DNA from: an uncultured Microscilla sp. | Lineage (GTDB): Bacteria; Bacteroidota; Bacteroidia; Cytophagales; Microscillaceae | NCBI RefSeq assembly: GCF_947493425.1 | Contig: NZ_CANLRP010000085.1 | Location: 1-36,402, forward strand | Length of the DNA: 36,402 nucleotides | Direction of reading: 5' to 3' | Part shown: in pieces, positions 15,063-23,653 of the stretch | How positions within the stretch are numbered: the stretch's first letter is position 1 | How the letters are laid out: every line of letters starts with the position of its first letter | The notes under the pieces: model-generated | Databases searched by the model: none | Told to the model about the DNA's origin: nothing | The model's input: the letters and a program-made list of their open reading frames with translations, nothing else | Program-made: the position numbers and the translations under genes

Positions 15063-18023
15063 TTAGCTAGGTACATTCAGTAATTTTGCCAACTGACTGA
15101 CTGAGCCTACTTGGTGTACCTTGGTTAGGTTAAAGATATAATATTTGTCTCTGCGTAAGCGCTTAAGGTCTATTTTCTTAAACTCTTTTGGGCTAAACAA
15201 GGCTACTTTGTTATCAGGCAATACTACGACCAATTGGTTGTTGTGCTTGGGCTGAAACCAAAACAGGTTTAAACTGTTGGCGTCAAACTTCACTACTCCT
15301 GTCCCCTTATCGCCTGTCACCAAATACAACCTTGAATAAATGCCATTCGTTTTATTGAGCTTCACATCTGCTTGACAAATCACCACATCACGCCCTGTCA
15401 TTTTCAATATACGGTCTACATTATGGTAGCCAAAGGTGCGTACCCTAAATTTATGAAAAAGTCGTGCTTCACGCTTCGCCAATTGTCTATCTTTGGCTAT
15501 TATTTTCTTTCTTATTCTCTCTTGTCTTTCTTGCTCCTTCTCTATTACTTTAAGCTCTTCGTTATACTTCCTTTTAAGCTCGTCCAATTTGTTTTCTACC
15601 TTAGTGTCTGCCACCATTGTGTTAGAGTCAAGCACCGGGCGATACATCTTAACAACAGTAAAAAACTTACGCAGCTGTTTTCTTATAGGACGCTTTATCT
15701 TTTTGTTCAAGCCACGACGCAAATACCGGTTCATTTGTAACTTATACATTGCCTCATAACGAGGCCCAATGTTTGATAAATCAAGCGCGTAGGTTTCTTC
15801 TAAGGGCTCATTACGATTCCACATTTTCATTGTATAGTCTTTCGAAAAAGTCACAATGTTTTGTTCGTCAGGCGAAAATATTGCCCCGTTCAGGCCACGG
15901 TTATGCCCACGCAATGTATGCAAAAGCTTGCCTTCTTTGCTCCAGAGCTTGGCTGTTCCGTAGTCATCGGCAGTCAAAATCGTCTGATCATCGGCCGAAA
16001 ATATGGCGGAGTTTACCCAGGTTTTCGACACCTTGAGGGTTTTCAACAGTTGCCCGTTTACCTTCCAAATCTTGGCTGTACCATCGTTTGAGGCAGTCAA
16101 TACTCGTTGGCCATCGTGCGAAAACGTCGCCATCTTTACTGGTTCTTTGTGCTTCAGGGTATTCATGAGCATAGTATTATGGTAAGATGTTTCATAAAAC
16201 CACAATTGCGCTCCATTTTTCTGACTCGAAGTAAGCAAATGACGACCATCGGCAGAGAAGTAAACAGTATTATACTCTCCCTTGAGTTGGTGTAAAAACT
16301 TGCCCTTGTTTGTCCATATTTTCAACGAATAATCGCGGTCAGAAATGGTAGCAATGTATGCGCCATTGGGCGAAAAACTGGCAAACTTGAAATAGTCGCG
16401 AAACTTTCTCACCAATTGTCCTTTGAGTGTCCAAAGATGCGATTGTTCTTCGGTGTTGGTGGTCAATATATGTTGGTCATCATCAGAAATCACCGCCATA
16501 TCAATGTCATTTTTGGTAGGCAAGGTAGTCAACAACTTGCCCTTGCTCGACCAAAGTTTCACTGCTCTGCGTTGGGTGGTGAGTATGTACTTTCCCGATT
16601 TCGACATTTGAGTAGAAATGGTTTGTTTAAAACGCTTGATGAGCTCACCCATGCTCGTGTATAAGTCTGCCCTCCCACGCTTGTCATACACCAACATTCG
16701 TTGCCCGTCTGCCGAGTACTTTACATCGGTTGCCCCTCTAATAGCCATTGCCTTGAAGCCAAAGGGTATTTTAGTAAGGGTTACTTTATGCCAAGGCTCT
16801 TTGAGTACCCACTTTTGTGCCGAATGCTTGGGATTATTTACAGGTATGTTGTCGGCCCAAGCCCATTTTACGGGAACAAAAGTCTTCAACTCAGGCTCAA
16901 AATCAAGGGCATACTTCAACTCAAAATAATTGGCATTTGCTTTTTGCTGAGGCACCGCCTCTTTCAACTTCTTTACCTTACGGGGATCTTCTTTAGTCTG
17001 CTTTACCGAAGGCTTGACAGGTATTTCTCTCAACTCGGTTTGTGCCTTAAGCTTTTCGTTCCTTTCACCTCGTCGTTCAGTTATTTGCCCTTGCAACTCT
17101 CCGTGTTTTGGGGTAGAATCGCTCACTATGGGCGCTGTTACAGCTGCTCCTATCAATGTCCATTTGGGTTGAGGGGTTTGCTGAAACACCGGCAATGAAG
17201 GTAACATTTGTGCCTGAGCTACCCTACGCTGAGGACGTGGGGCTCCTTCGTCTAAAAAATAATGGTTAAAACGTTTGTCTTTGTTATAAGACACCAGGTT
17301 TACTTCTACATTTTTATGCGGAGCAATAAACACTGGTTCCCCGTTTTGGCTGCCCCGTAGCTCAAACATTCCACCCGACTCGAAGTGATGACGCACCCCG
17401 GCGCTGTCGTAATGCATGGGCAAGCCACTGGCTATAATATCGGCTGCGTTGTGAAACTCACGGTACTTAATTTTTACGTTACCTTTGACAGGTTCTCCCA
17501 ACTTGTTAACAAAAGCGCCCGCAGGTACCTCAATATTTGACCCATTGTTTAGTTTAAATACCTTGGCTTTGCTGGCGTCCATCTCCCATTGGCTATAGGC
17601 TACATCTATTTTTTTGTTGTCAAAAGGTGAAGCAATAGAGGATTGAAAATGATGGTTGATTGATGTATGTAACTTGCTCGTAGTATCAAACAACATAAAA
17701 TAACCTACCACCAGCAACAATACCACTGCTGCTACCCTGCCAATCGTGTATTTATGCAAGACAAGCGGGCGGCTTTTTTTGTCTAAGTAAGGGTGTGGGC
17801 TAGTAGCGCTTATTTGTTCATTTTTCATAAACTGGTGAAAATCCACTATCCGCATTTGGCAAGACGCACATGTGGCTACGTGAGCCCTCAATGCCTTGGG
17901 AAGCTTATCGATTTTATCAAGCATTTTAGCTTCTACATATAAACTAATGCCTGAGTCATTCAGGTGTCCTTCGTTATCGTATAAAACAGGCAGTTTTCCT
18001 GTTGTTTTTTCTTGATTTTCCAT
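15063..18023 (-). CDS. Zinc-finger anti-sigma-like membrane protein with periplasmic WD40 propeller
   Basis: This 986-residue protein has a cytoplasmic N-terminus with the HxxxCxxC zinc anti-sigma motif (His48, Cys52, Cys55 in HVATCASC), one membrane helix at ~94-112 (IGRVAAVVLLLVVGYFMLF), and a large outer part. The outer part starts with a Bacteroidota-type domain (~160-260: NIEVPAGAFVNKLGEPVKG, YREFHNAADIIASG, ESGGMFEL), then a basic linker, about eight WD40 blades (~432-737, for example GQRVLTASNDGTAKIW), a coiled coil (~810-860) and a C-terminal domain of unknown type. The upstream gene (18153-19124) encodes a sigma-like protein, which fits a sigma/anti-sigma pair in which the propeller senses the envelope (inference). 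Confidence 0.9.
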   Translation of the reverse strand: MENQEKTTGKLPVLYDNEGHLNDSGISLYVEAKMLDKIDKLPKALRAHVATCASCQMRIVDFHQFMKNEQISATSPHPYLDKKSRPLVLHKYTIGRVAAVVLLLVVGYFMLFDTTSKLHTSINHHFQSSIASPFDNKKIDVAYSQWEMDASKAKVFKLNNGSNIEVPAGAFVNKLGEPVKGNVKIKYREFHNAADIIASGLPMHYDSAGVRHHFESGGMFELRGSQNGEPVFIAPHKNVEVNLVSYNKDKRFNHYFLDEGAPRPQRRVAQAQMLPSLPVFQQTPQPKWTLIGAAVTAPIVSDSTPKHGELQGQITERRGERNEKLKAQTELREIPVKPSVKQTKEDPRKVKKLKEAVPQQKANANYFELKYALDFEPELKTFVPVKWAWADNIPVNNPKHSAQKWVLKEPWHKVTLTKIPFGFKAMAIRGATDVKYSADGQRMLVYDKRGRADLYTSMGELIKRFKQTISTQMSKSGKYILTTQRRAVKLWSSKGKLLTTLPTKNDIDMAVISDDDQHILTTNTEEQSHLWTLKGQLVRKFRDYFKFASFSPNGAYIATISDRDYSLKIWTNKGKFLHQLKGEYNTVYFSADGRHLLTSSQKNGAQLWFYETSYHNTMLMNTLKHKEPVKMATFSHDGQRVLTASNDGTAKIWKVNGQLLKTLKVSKTWVNSAIFSADDQTILTADDYGTAKLWSKEGKLLHTLRGHNRGLNGAIFSPDEQNIVTFSKDYTMKMWNRNEPLEETYALDLSNIGPRYEAMYKLQMNRYLRRGLNKKIKRPIRKQLRKFFTVVKMYRPVLDSNTMVADTKVENKLDELKRKYNEELKVIEKEQERQERIRKKIIAKDRQLAKREARLFHKFRVRTFGYHNVDRILKMTGRDVVICQADVKLNKTNGIYSRLYLVTGDKGTGVVKFDANSLNLFWFQPKHNNQLVVVLPDNKVALFSPKEFKKIDLKRLRRDKYYIFNLTKVHQVGSVSQLAKLLNVPS

Positions 18024-18152
18024 TGAGATATGTTGAATATTTTTGAAATAACTTCCACATAACGATTTTGCACATCGCTAATAATGAGTAGTTGCTTGCA
18101 ACACAGGTATACATCAGCATCTAAAAACTTGAGACTATAGTTACCTGTGTGG

Positions 18153-19124
18153 CTAACCTTGTTGAAGTTTAAGGCGTCCTTTATTTGGAGGGTTTTTCAG
18201 GCGTTTTTGTTGGATTGGTACCACTTGAGTTTTTTGGGCAATCAACCCTTCGTCGAGATGCTTGAAATACTCATACACAAAGTCTAAAAACCAACGTTTG
18301 TTATGAATTTTAAAATCGACGTCTTGGTCAGAAATAGTCAAGCGCTCCATAATGCCTTGAGTGTATTTATCGCCTGAAATATATTGGTTGATCCAACGCT
18401 GTAAAGCCAAAGCATCACCTTTTTCTTTGCGGTACTTTTTAAAATAATAGGCGAGTGCTTTCATCAGTTCTATATCTTTAGCCTGGCGGTACTGTTGCCC
18501 ACTTAGCAAGCCCAACAACTTCTGTTGGGCTTTAGCGCGCAACTTGCCAAAACAAAGCCCAACATCCAAGGCATTGACATCTACCCTTGCTTGTACCTTC
18601 AGCATGAGCAAAAGCTTATGTCCTACTTTGGGTAAACTTTCAGTAAACTGCTGTAAAATTATTTGAAATTGTGTTTGTAGACGCTCTTGCAAATCTTTGT
18701 AAACAGTTTCGGGGCAATAAGCATTGGCAGTGGTCAACCGTAGTTTGTCTGTTTCCTGAGATTGCCCTTCATTGGTTGCCAGTAAGTCTTCTAACCCGGT
18801 GGTATGCATGCGTTTTTGACGTTCTTTAGACAAAAGCGTGTTCAAACGGTTGCGAATACACTTCGCAAGGTAAAACCGGAACACGTTTTGGGTTTTGCAA
18901 GCCTCCATAAAAGCGGGGCTAGGCAGTGTTTGCGACCTCAAATACAAATACACCTCATGGTAAAAATCATGTTCGAACTGGCTGTAGTATTTAAATCTGC
19001 TGATGTATTCAACCACTTTTTTGCGAATAAATCCTTGGTAATTTGCCAAAACCTCGTCATATTTTTTTGCCTGAAGCCAAGCAACCACAGTAGATTGATC
19101 TATTTCACTTTTAGAGTCTGTCAT
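18153..19124 (-). CDS. Divergent sigma-70-like protein
   Basis: This 323-residue protein is much longer than a normal ECF sigma factor (~190). Residues ~27-105 look like a sigma region 2: the FEHDFYHEVYLYLRSQ segment parallels the usual acidic 'QEVFLRLW' helix, and VFRFYLAKCIRNRLNTLLSK followed by ERQKR parallels 'FKxWLYRIARNLxxDxLRR'. A region 4 helix-turn-helix is not clear; the ~160-210 stretch (ESLPKVGHKLLLMLKVQARV) could be a decayed one. The C-terminal ~110 residues are unfamiliar and basic at the end. It is 129 bp upstream of the zinc-finger anti-sigma gene on the same strand, the normal gene order for such pairs. The sigma assignment is inference. Confidence 0.7.
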   Translation of the reverse strand: MTDSKSEIDQSTVVAWLQAKKYDEVLANYQGFIRKKVVEYISRFKYYSQFEHDFYHEVYLYLRSQTLPSPAFMEACKTQNVFRFYLAKCIRNRLNTLLSKERQKRMHTTGLEDLLATNEGQSQETDKLRLTTANAYCPETVYKDLQERLQTQFQIILQQFTESLPKVGHKLLLMLKVQARVDVNALDVGLCFGKLRAKAQQKLLGLLSGQQYRQAKDIELMKALAYYFKKYRKEKGDALALQRWINQYISGDKYTQGIMERLTISDQDVDFKIHNKRWFLDFVYEYFKHLDEGLIAQKTQVVPIQQKRLKNPPNKGRLKLQQG

Positions 19125-19316
19125 TTTGTTCTAGTGTTAAAAATTTGATTTATAAACCCACAGGCAATGCGCATAAGTGTTTGGTGTAAAAACCGGGGGT
19201 TTCAAACATCTTTATTAACTTTGTGTTTGTTTTTGTATACATTATCAAGTCGACTTGTATCTATATACTTTAGTTGCACCAAAAAACAGAGTTAAAAAGA
19301 CCAAATAAAGTTTATT

Positions 19317-19324
19317 TAAATTTG
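19317..19324 (+). promoter_or_regulatory. Candidate Bacteroidota -7 element
   Basis: TAAATTTG fits TAnnTTTG. No good TTG lies 19-21 bp upstream, so this is weak. A start near 19331 would give a ~150-nt leader. Confidence 0.3.
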
Positions 19325-19336
19325 TATCTTACTGAT

Positions 19337-19351
19337 TGTAAATATTTTACA
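19337..19351. promoter_or_regulatory. 15-bp palindrome, possible operator
   Basis: TGTAAA-TAT-TTTACA is a perfect 6-3-6 palindrome just after the candidate -7 element, where a repressor could block transcription. Confidence 0.4.
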
Positions 19352-19353
19352 AA

Positions 19354-19384
19354 ATGGTTTTTGTGTAAAAAAACCATCTTTTTT
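19354..19384 (+). terminator. Terminator-like hairpin in the leader of the cNMP-SpoIIE gene
   Basis: The perfect stem ATGGTTTTT/AAAAACCAT with a 6-nt loop is followed by CTTTTTT. It points toward, and lies 100 bp before, the ATG at 19484. It may be an attenuator or the end of a short RNA. Confidence 0.6.
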
Positions 19385-19483
19385 ACTCCACAACTGTTTT
19401 TATTAAAAAACTTCTGATACTATGGAGGGTTTTTTGATAATTGTTAGTATGGTATATATATCAAATCACGAAGCATTGTGCTA

Positions 19484-20851
19484 ATGCCTGAACCTGTAAA
19501 AGATATTGATCTTGCCGAAAAAGTGGCAATCCTAAAAACGGTCAAAGTATTTGCTGAAACCGATCAGGATGTATTGGTGAATATTGCCAAAGTATTGACC
19601 GAAGAACATCACCCCAAAGACTCTCTCATTATCAAAAAAGGAGATCCTGGCGAGTCTATGTACATCATAGTAGATGGTGCTGTACGAGTACACGATGGAA
19701 ATTACACCTTTGTGGTGTTGCGTAATCGAAATGTATTTGGCGAATATGCCTTGCTCGATACCAAACCCCGGTCGGCAGATGTAACCACCCTTAGGCGTAC
19801 CCGCCTCTGGAAACTTAACCAAGACGTTTTTTACAAGGTAATGATGAACCATATCCAGATTATGCGGGGCATTTTGCGGGTATTGATCAGGCGCTCGCGC
19901 AATCACAATGTACTGGAAGAAGAACTCGTACAACAAAAGAAAAGCATAGAAGCTCAAAACGAAGAAATTACTACCATTAACAGTTCACTGGAGCTCAAAA
20001 ATGCGATTATTGAAGAAAAAAATTACCAAATACAGGACAGTATTCTCTATGCCAAGCACATTCAAACAGCCATGGTGCCTACCCTGGCAGATGTAAAAAG
20101 TGCTTTGCCCAATTCATTTATTTTTTGGCAACCCAAAGACATTGTCAGTGGCGATTTTTATTGGTACGCCAAAACTGTTCCCCGCCCCATTTATGAAGAA
20201 ACCCAAACGTTTGAAGGCATACAAAAAATTTTTAAAGGATTTGACACCGAAAAAGTGATTATTACTGCGGTAGACTGTACTGGGCACGGGGTGCCAGGGG
20301 CTTTTATGTCTATGCTAGGAGCCAATGCACTTAACCGTATTGTAGAACTGGAAGGGATCACAGAACCTGACCTGATTTTGCACCACTTGCACAAAAGTGT
20401 TCAAAATGCACTTCGCCAAAGAACCTCCGAAAACCGGGACGGCATGGATATGGCATTGTGTGTAATAGACAAAGAACAAAGAACGGTCGCTTTTTCTGGA
20501 GCAAAAAGTCCCCTGTTTTATATACAAAACAATGAATTGCACCAGATCAAAGGAGGCATGATGCCTATAGGTGGACACCACTGGGAAGACCACGAAAGAA
20601 TGTTTGCCAAACACACCATCAAGGTAGACCAACCCACGGTGTTTTATATCTTTTCGGATGGCTACCGCGATCAATTTGGTGGTCCCAGAGAAAAAAAGTT
20701 TATGCTTAAACAATTCAAGGAGTTGTTGCTGGAAATACACTTGCTCCCTTTTAACGAACAACACGATATATTAGAAAAGAAATTGAACGATTGGAGGGGC
20801 TACATTCCGCAAACTGACGATGTGATTGTGATAGGATTTAAGATAGACTAA
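19484..20851 (+). CDS. Cyclic-nucleotide-binding domain + SpoIIE/PP2C-type phosphatase
   Basis: The frame opens with GTG at 19478; ATG at 19484 is preferred (455 residues). Residues ~16-130 form a CRP/cNMP-binding barrel with GDPGESMYIIVDGAVRV and the phosphate-binding cassette FGEYALLDTKPRSADV, where Glu87 and Arg96 are the residues that normally hold cyclic nucleotide. A coiled coil (~142-188) leads to a SpoIIE phosphatase (~216-455) with VSGDFYW, AVDCTGHGVPGAFMSMLG, FSDGYRD and QTDDVIVIGF, so all metal aspartates are present. It is closely related in its catalytic half to 12966-14300. No partner-switch target is encoded in the window. It is divergent from the sigma-like gene. Confidence 0.93.
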   Translation: MPEPVKDIDLAEKVAILKTVKVFAETDQDVLVNIAKVLTEEHHPKDSLIIKKGDPGESMYIIVDGAVRVHDGNYTFVVLRNRNVFGEYALLDTKPRSADVTTLRRTRLWKLNQDVFYKVMMNHIQIMRGILRVLIRRSRNHNVLEEELVQQKKSIEAQNEEITTINSSLELKNAIIEEKNYQIQDSILYAKHIQTAMVPTLADVKSALPNSFIFWQPKDIVSGDFYWYAKTVPRPIYEETQTFEGIQKIFKGFDTEKVIITAVDCTGHGVPGAFMSMLGANALNRIVELEGITEPDLILHHLHKSVQNALRQRTSENRDGMDMALCVIDKEQRTVAFSGAKSPLFYIQNNELHQIKGGMMPIGGHHWEDHERMFAKHTIKVDQPTVFYIFSDGYRDQFGGPREKKFMLKQFKELLLEIHLLPFNEQHDILEKKLNDWRGYIPQTDDVIVIGFKID

Positions 20852-20889
20852 AGATGTTACAGTAGGTCGTAAATCTTAAGTAAAAGAAA

Positions 20890-20919
20890 TTGTTAGCTAC
20901 GGTTTTATTTCTATTTTTG
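20890..20919 (+). promoter_or_regulatory. Candidate Bacteroidota promoter for the MCE operon
   Basis: TTG at 20890-20892 and TATTTTTG (TAnnTTTG) at 20912-20919 are 19 bp apart, the normal Bacteroidota spacing, and end 58 bp before the MCE start codon. Confidence 0.45.
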
Positions 20920-20977
20920 CTTTTAAAGTAGTCATATAACCCTCTGTATAATATAGCTTTAAGTAAAAAAAAGATAA

Positions 20978-21478
20978 ATGGATAAATTAAGGTCTTGGTT
21001 AGTAGCTTTTATGGCAGTAGTTATGCTCATTGGGTTTGTATGGCGCATCAATGTTCCCGATTATTATAAGCTGGAGCTGCACTATCAGCAAGTCAATTTT
21101 TTGACCACCAATGCCCTGATACAAACCCGTGGAGTGGCCATTGGCAGGGTAGAATCGGTGCAATTGACCGACTCACTGGTAAAAGTAACCGTTGACATCA
21201 ACCAGGATGTGAACATTCCCCGTGGTTCGCAGTTCATTATCAAACCCAAAGGTTTGGTGGGCAAAAGTATGATTGAGGTAAAGTTTGCCAAAGACAAAAA
21301 AGATTACTACAAACCTGAAGAGGCCATTGTAGGCATTACCGAAAACGCTCACCAATTTAATCCTGCGCAACTTGAAAAGTATCTTTTTAAAGGTTTTAAA
21401 GGCATTATAGGGCGAGACGATTCGTTGCTAAAACAATTGAAAATAATGAACCAACGCCTGGAGCAACTCAAAAAATAA
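20978..21478 (+). CDS. Short MCE/MlaD-family protein
   Basis: This 166-residue protein has an N-terminal membrane helix (~7-23, WLVAFMAVVMLIGFVW) and one MCE domain (~30-105: VNFLTTNALIQTRGVAIGRV, VTVDINQDVNIPRGSQFIIK, GLVGKSMIEV). MCE proteins form rings that carry lipids between membranes, usually with an ABC permease and ATPase (MlaE/MlaF). Neither partner is next to it, and the protein stops soon after the domain instead of having the usual long helical tail. It heads a tight three-gene run with a lipoprotein (3-bp gap) and an AraC regulator. Confidence 0.88.
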   Translation: MDKLRSWLVAFMAVVMLIGFVWRINVPDYYKLELHYQQVNFLTTNALIQTRGVAIGRVESVQLTDSLVKVTVDINQDVNIPRGSQFIIKPKGLVGKSMIEVKFAKDKKDYYKPEEAIVGITENAHQFNPAQLEKYLFKGFKGIIGRDDSLLKQLKIMNQRLEQLKK

Positions 21479-21481
21479 CCC

Positions 21482-21781
21482 ATGTATAACAAATTATACC
21501 AATGCCTTGCTCTTTTGGTCTTGTTATGTCTCAGTACGGCTTGTGAGCCCACCAGCACCCAAGGCAAATGGATACCTCAAGACAAACAACAGTTTTTAAA
21601 ATTTTGCAAAGAATCCCGGAAAAACAAAAATATACAGCTCTCTGGCCAACAAATTGACCGCGTGTGCCACTGTGCGCTTAAGCAAGCCATTAAAACTTAT
21701 GAATCGTTTGAAGCAGCCAATGCCGATTCAATACGCCAAATAGGAACCACTTGCGTAGACGAGATAAGCAAAATGCCCTGA
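21482..21781 (+). CDS. Small cysteine-containing lipoprotein
   Basis: This 99-residue protein has a clear lipoprotein signal: a hydrophobic stretch ending LSTAC with the lipid cysteine at 21. The mature part has four more cysteines (42, 62, 64, 91), with VCHCALKQAI in the middle, which could form two disulphides in the periplasm. I do not recognise the family. It starts 3 bp after the MCE stop and ends 6 bp before the AraC start, so it is surely in the same transcript. A role beside the MCE protein in envelope lipid handling is only inference. Confidence 0.8.
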   Translation: MYNKLYQCLALLVLLCLSTACEPTSTQGKWIPQDKQQFLKFCKESRKNKNIQLSGQQIDRVCHCALKQAIKTYESFEAANADSIRQIGTTCVDEISKMP

Positions 21782-21787
21782 TACGCC

Positions 21788-22636
21788 ATGAAGTATATTC
21801 CAGTAAGAGACATCAATGCTACCCAAAAGGCAACCGATTTTCAAGAAGATTTTAGCATTAGAAGTACTTATGAGCTGCCCACCACAGGCAAAACCCTGAG
21901 CCAACCTCTTCACCGACACGACTTTTTTTATATGCTTGCTCTGAACAAAGGCAGTGGAACCCACGAGATAGATTTTGTACCTTATGAAGTTTGTGACCAT
22001 TCAATTGTGTTCATGCGTCCAGGGCAAGTACACCAACACCAGCTTAAGGCAGACAGGACTGGCTACTTAATCGCTTTTAAGCCCGATTTTTACTACCCTA
22101 CCGATTCCACTCTTTATCAGCTGTTACGCAAAGCAAGTAGTGTTCATTTTTATCAGTTAGCCCCCCAAAGGTTTGACAAACTACAGACAACGATGGCATC
22201 TATGCTACACGAATATATCCACAAACAAGTGGGGTATCGTGAGGTAATCAAAGCTCATTTGAGCATTCTTTTTACTGAATTGATCCGTCAAAATGCCCAA
22301 ACACTTGATGTCCCTTTATATCAACAAGAGAAGCTAGACGAATTTTTACTACTTGTAGAAACCCACTTTGCTACCCACAAAAGCCCGGCACAATATGCCC
22401 AGCTCATGCATTTATCTACGTATCAGCTCAACGCCATCACCAAAGCGACTTTGGGCAAAACTTGTTCGAAGGTGATCAGTGAGTATATTATTTTAGAAGC
22501 CAAGAGGTACTTGCTCGCCACTACCCATCAGGTAAACCAAATAGCCTATCATTTGGGCTACGACGATGTGTCTTATTTTATCCGGTTTTTCAGAAAACAC
22601 ACCGGGCATTCGCCCAAAGCTTTTAGACATAAGTAA
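21788..22636 (+). CDS. AraC family transcriptional regulator
   Basis: This 282-residue cytoplasmic regulator has an N-terminal cupin-like sensor (~38-100; HRHDFFYMLALNKGSGTHEI and MRPGQVHQH) and a C-terminal AraC DNA-binding domain (~183-280) with two helix-turn-helix units, the second carrying the family signature GYDDVSYFIRFFRKHTGHSP. AraC proteins of this build usually bind a small molecule and switch on nearby genes. It is the last gene of the MCE-lipoprotein run, so it may control that run or a gene elsewhere. The ligand is unknown. Confidence 0.93.
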   Translation: MKYIPVRDINATQKATDFQEDFSIRSTYELPTTGKTLSQPLHRHDFFYMLALNKGSGTHEIDFVPYEVCDHSIVFMRPGQVHQHQLKADRTGYLIAFKPDFYYPTDSTLYQLLRKASSVHFYQLAPQRFDKLQTTMASMLHEYIHKQVGYREVIKAHLSILFTELIRQNAQTLDVPLYQQEKLDEFLLLVETHFATHKSPAQYAQLMHLSTYQLNAITKATLGKTCSKVISEYIILEAKRYLLATTHQVNQIAYHLGYDDVSYFIRFFRKHTGHSPKAFRHK

Positions 22637-22748
22637 CGGCACAGAAAAACACCCCTACAATGAAGCACCACATTACCATCAGCTCATAATTAGACCTTAA
22701 TCTTATCAAACTACATTTTTGTCCTACCTTACCTGTGGTTTTAGCCAC

Positions 22749-22756
22749 TACTTTTG
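22749..22756 (+). promoter_or_regulatory. Candidate -7 element upstream of the methyltransferase
   Basis: TACTTTTG fits TAnnTTTG. The nearest TTTG upstream (22718-22721) is 27 bp away, longer than usual, so support is weak. Confidence 0.28.
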
Positions 22757-22877
22757 TACGCAAGTATTTAGGGAGTAATTAAAAAATAGGATACAGGTTC
22801 TGGCAAAAGAGCAGCTACAAAATAGGTACGTTATTTCTTGTTTGCTCCCTTATTTAAACAACCAAAATATTAGACCA

Positions 22878-23504
22878 ATGCAACAACAAAAATGGGATGA
22901 AAGATACCAGGCACGCGCCTTTGCTTATGGCAAAGCCCCCAATGTTTTTTTTGAAGAATGGTTACCAAAATTTACCCCCGGAAAGCTGTTAATGCCTGCT
23001 GACGGGGAAGGACGCAATGGGGTATTTGCGGCAACTCTTGGCTGGCAGGTTACCTCGGTTGACCTAAGCGCAGAAGGACAAACCAAAGCATTGCAACTGG
23101 CGGGCGAGCAAGGGGTCACGCTTGACTATAAGGTGGGCGATTTGGGCGAACTTGATTTCGCAAAAGAAACTTTTGACGCCATTGGGTTGATATATGCCCA
23201 CTTCGATGCCGACAAAAAAACCACCTATCACCAACAACTGGCAAACTGCCTAAAGCCTGGTGGCATTATCATACTAGAGGCATTTAGCAAGGCACATTTG
23301 CACTTTAGCGCCCTTGATCCTAAGGTGGGTGGTCCCAAAAATAAGGCTATGCTGTATTCGACCGACGAAATCGCTGCCGATTTTCAAGGGTATGAAATGC
23401 TCAAGTTAGCCGAGGAGGAAATAGAGCTTAACGAAGGGCTATATCATATTGGCAAAGGCTCAGTAGTACGGTTTGTGGGGCGAAAACCTTTCAAAAATGA
23501 ATAA
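22878..23504 (+). CDS. Class I SAM-dependent methyltransferase (TehB-like)
   Basis: The frame opens at TTG 22842, but the ATG at 22878 starts the conserved WDERYQARAFAYGKAPN block, so 208 residues is preferred. The WDxRY start, LLMPADGEGRNGVFAATLGW (motif I), VTSVDLSAEG and DAIGLIYAHF fit the TehB-like/thiopurine-type methyltransferase group found in many bacteria. Members of that group methylate small molecules such as tellurite, selenite or thiols, but the substrate here cannot be told. It stands alone between the AraC gene and the kinase gene. Confidence 0.87.
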   Translation: MQQQKWDERYQARAFAYGKAPNVFFEEWLPKFTPGKLLMPADGEGRNGVFAATLGWQVTSVDLSAEGQTKALQLAGEQGVTLDYKVGDLGELDFAKETFDAIGLIYAHFDADKKTTYHQQLANCLKPGGIIILEAFSKAHLHFSALDPKVGGPKNKAMLYSTDEIAADFQGYEMLKLAEEEIELNEGLYHIGKGSVVRFVGRKPFKNE

Positions 23505-23595
23505 GTTGCACCTGAGTACAAACAAGTAGTAAGCAAGGCGATTGTTTATAGTCGAATATTCATGAAGCTGTACGCTCTTATTACCATTATTTTTA

Positions 23596-23603
23596 TAGAT
23601 TTG
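23596..23603 (+). promoter_or_regulatory. Candidate -7 element upstream of the PfkB kinase
   Basis: TAGATTTG fits TAnnTTTG and lies 50 bp before the start codon. No clear TTG at -33. Confidence 0.3.
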
Positions 23604-23653
23604 TGTGAAGTTTTTAACCCATACATTTTTATTTAGATAACAAAATACAATTT

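Larger units (their letters stand above)
19125..19483. other. Divergent promoter region and structured leader
   Basis: AT-rich 359 bp between the sigma-like gene (minus) and the cNMP-SpoIIE gene (plus). For the plus gene it holds a -7 element (19317-19324), a palindrome (19337-19351), a terminator-like hairpin (19354-19384), an A/T stem (19396-19411) and CTCCA/TGGAG (19386-19390 with 19423-19427) before a run of T's. No clear minus-strand promoter was seen. Confidence 0.6.
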
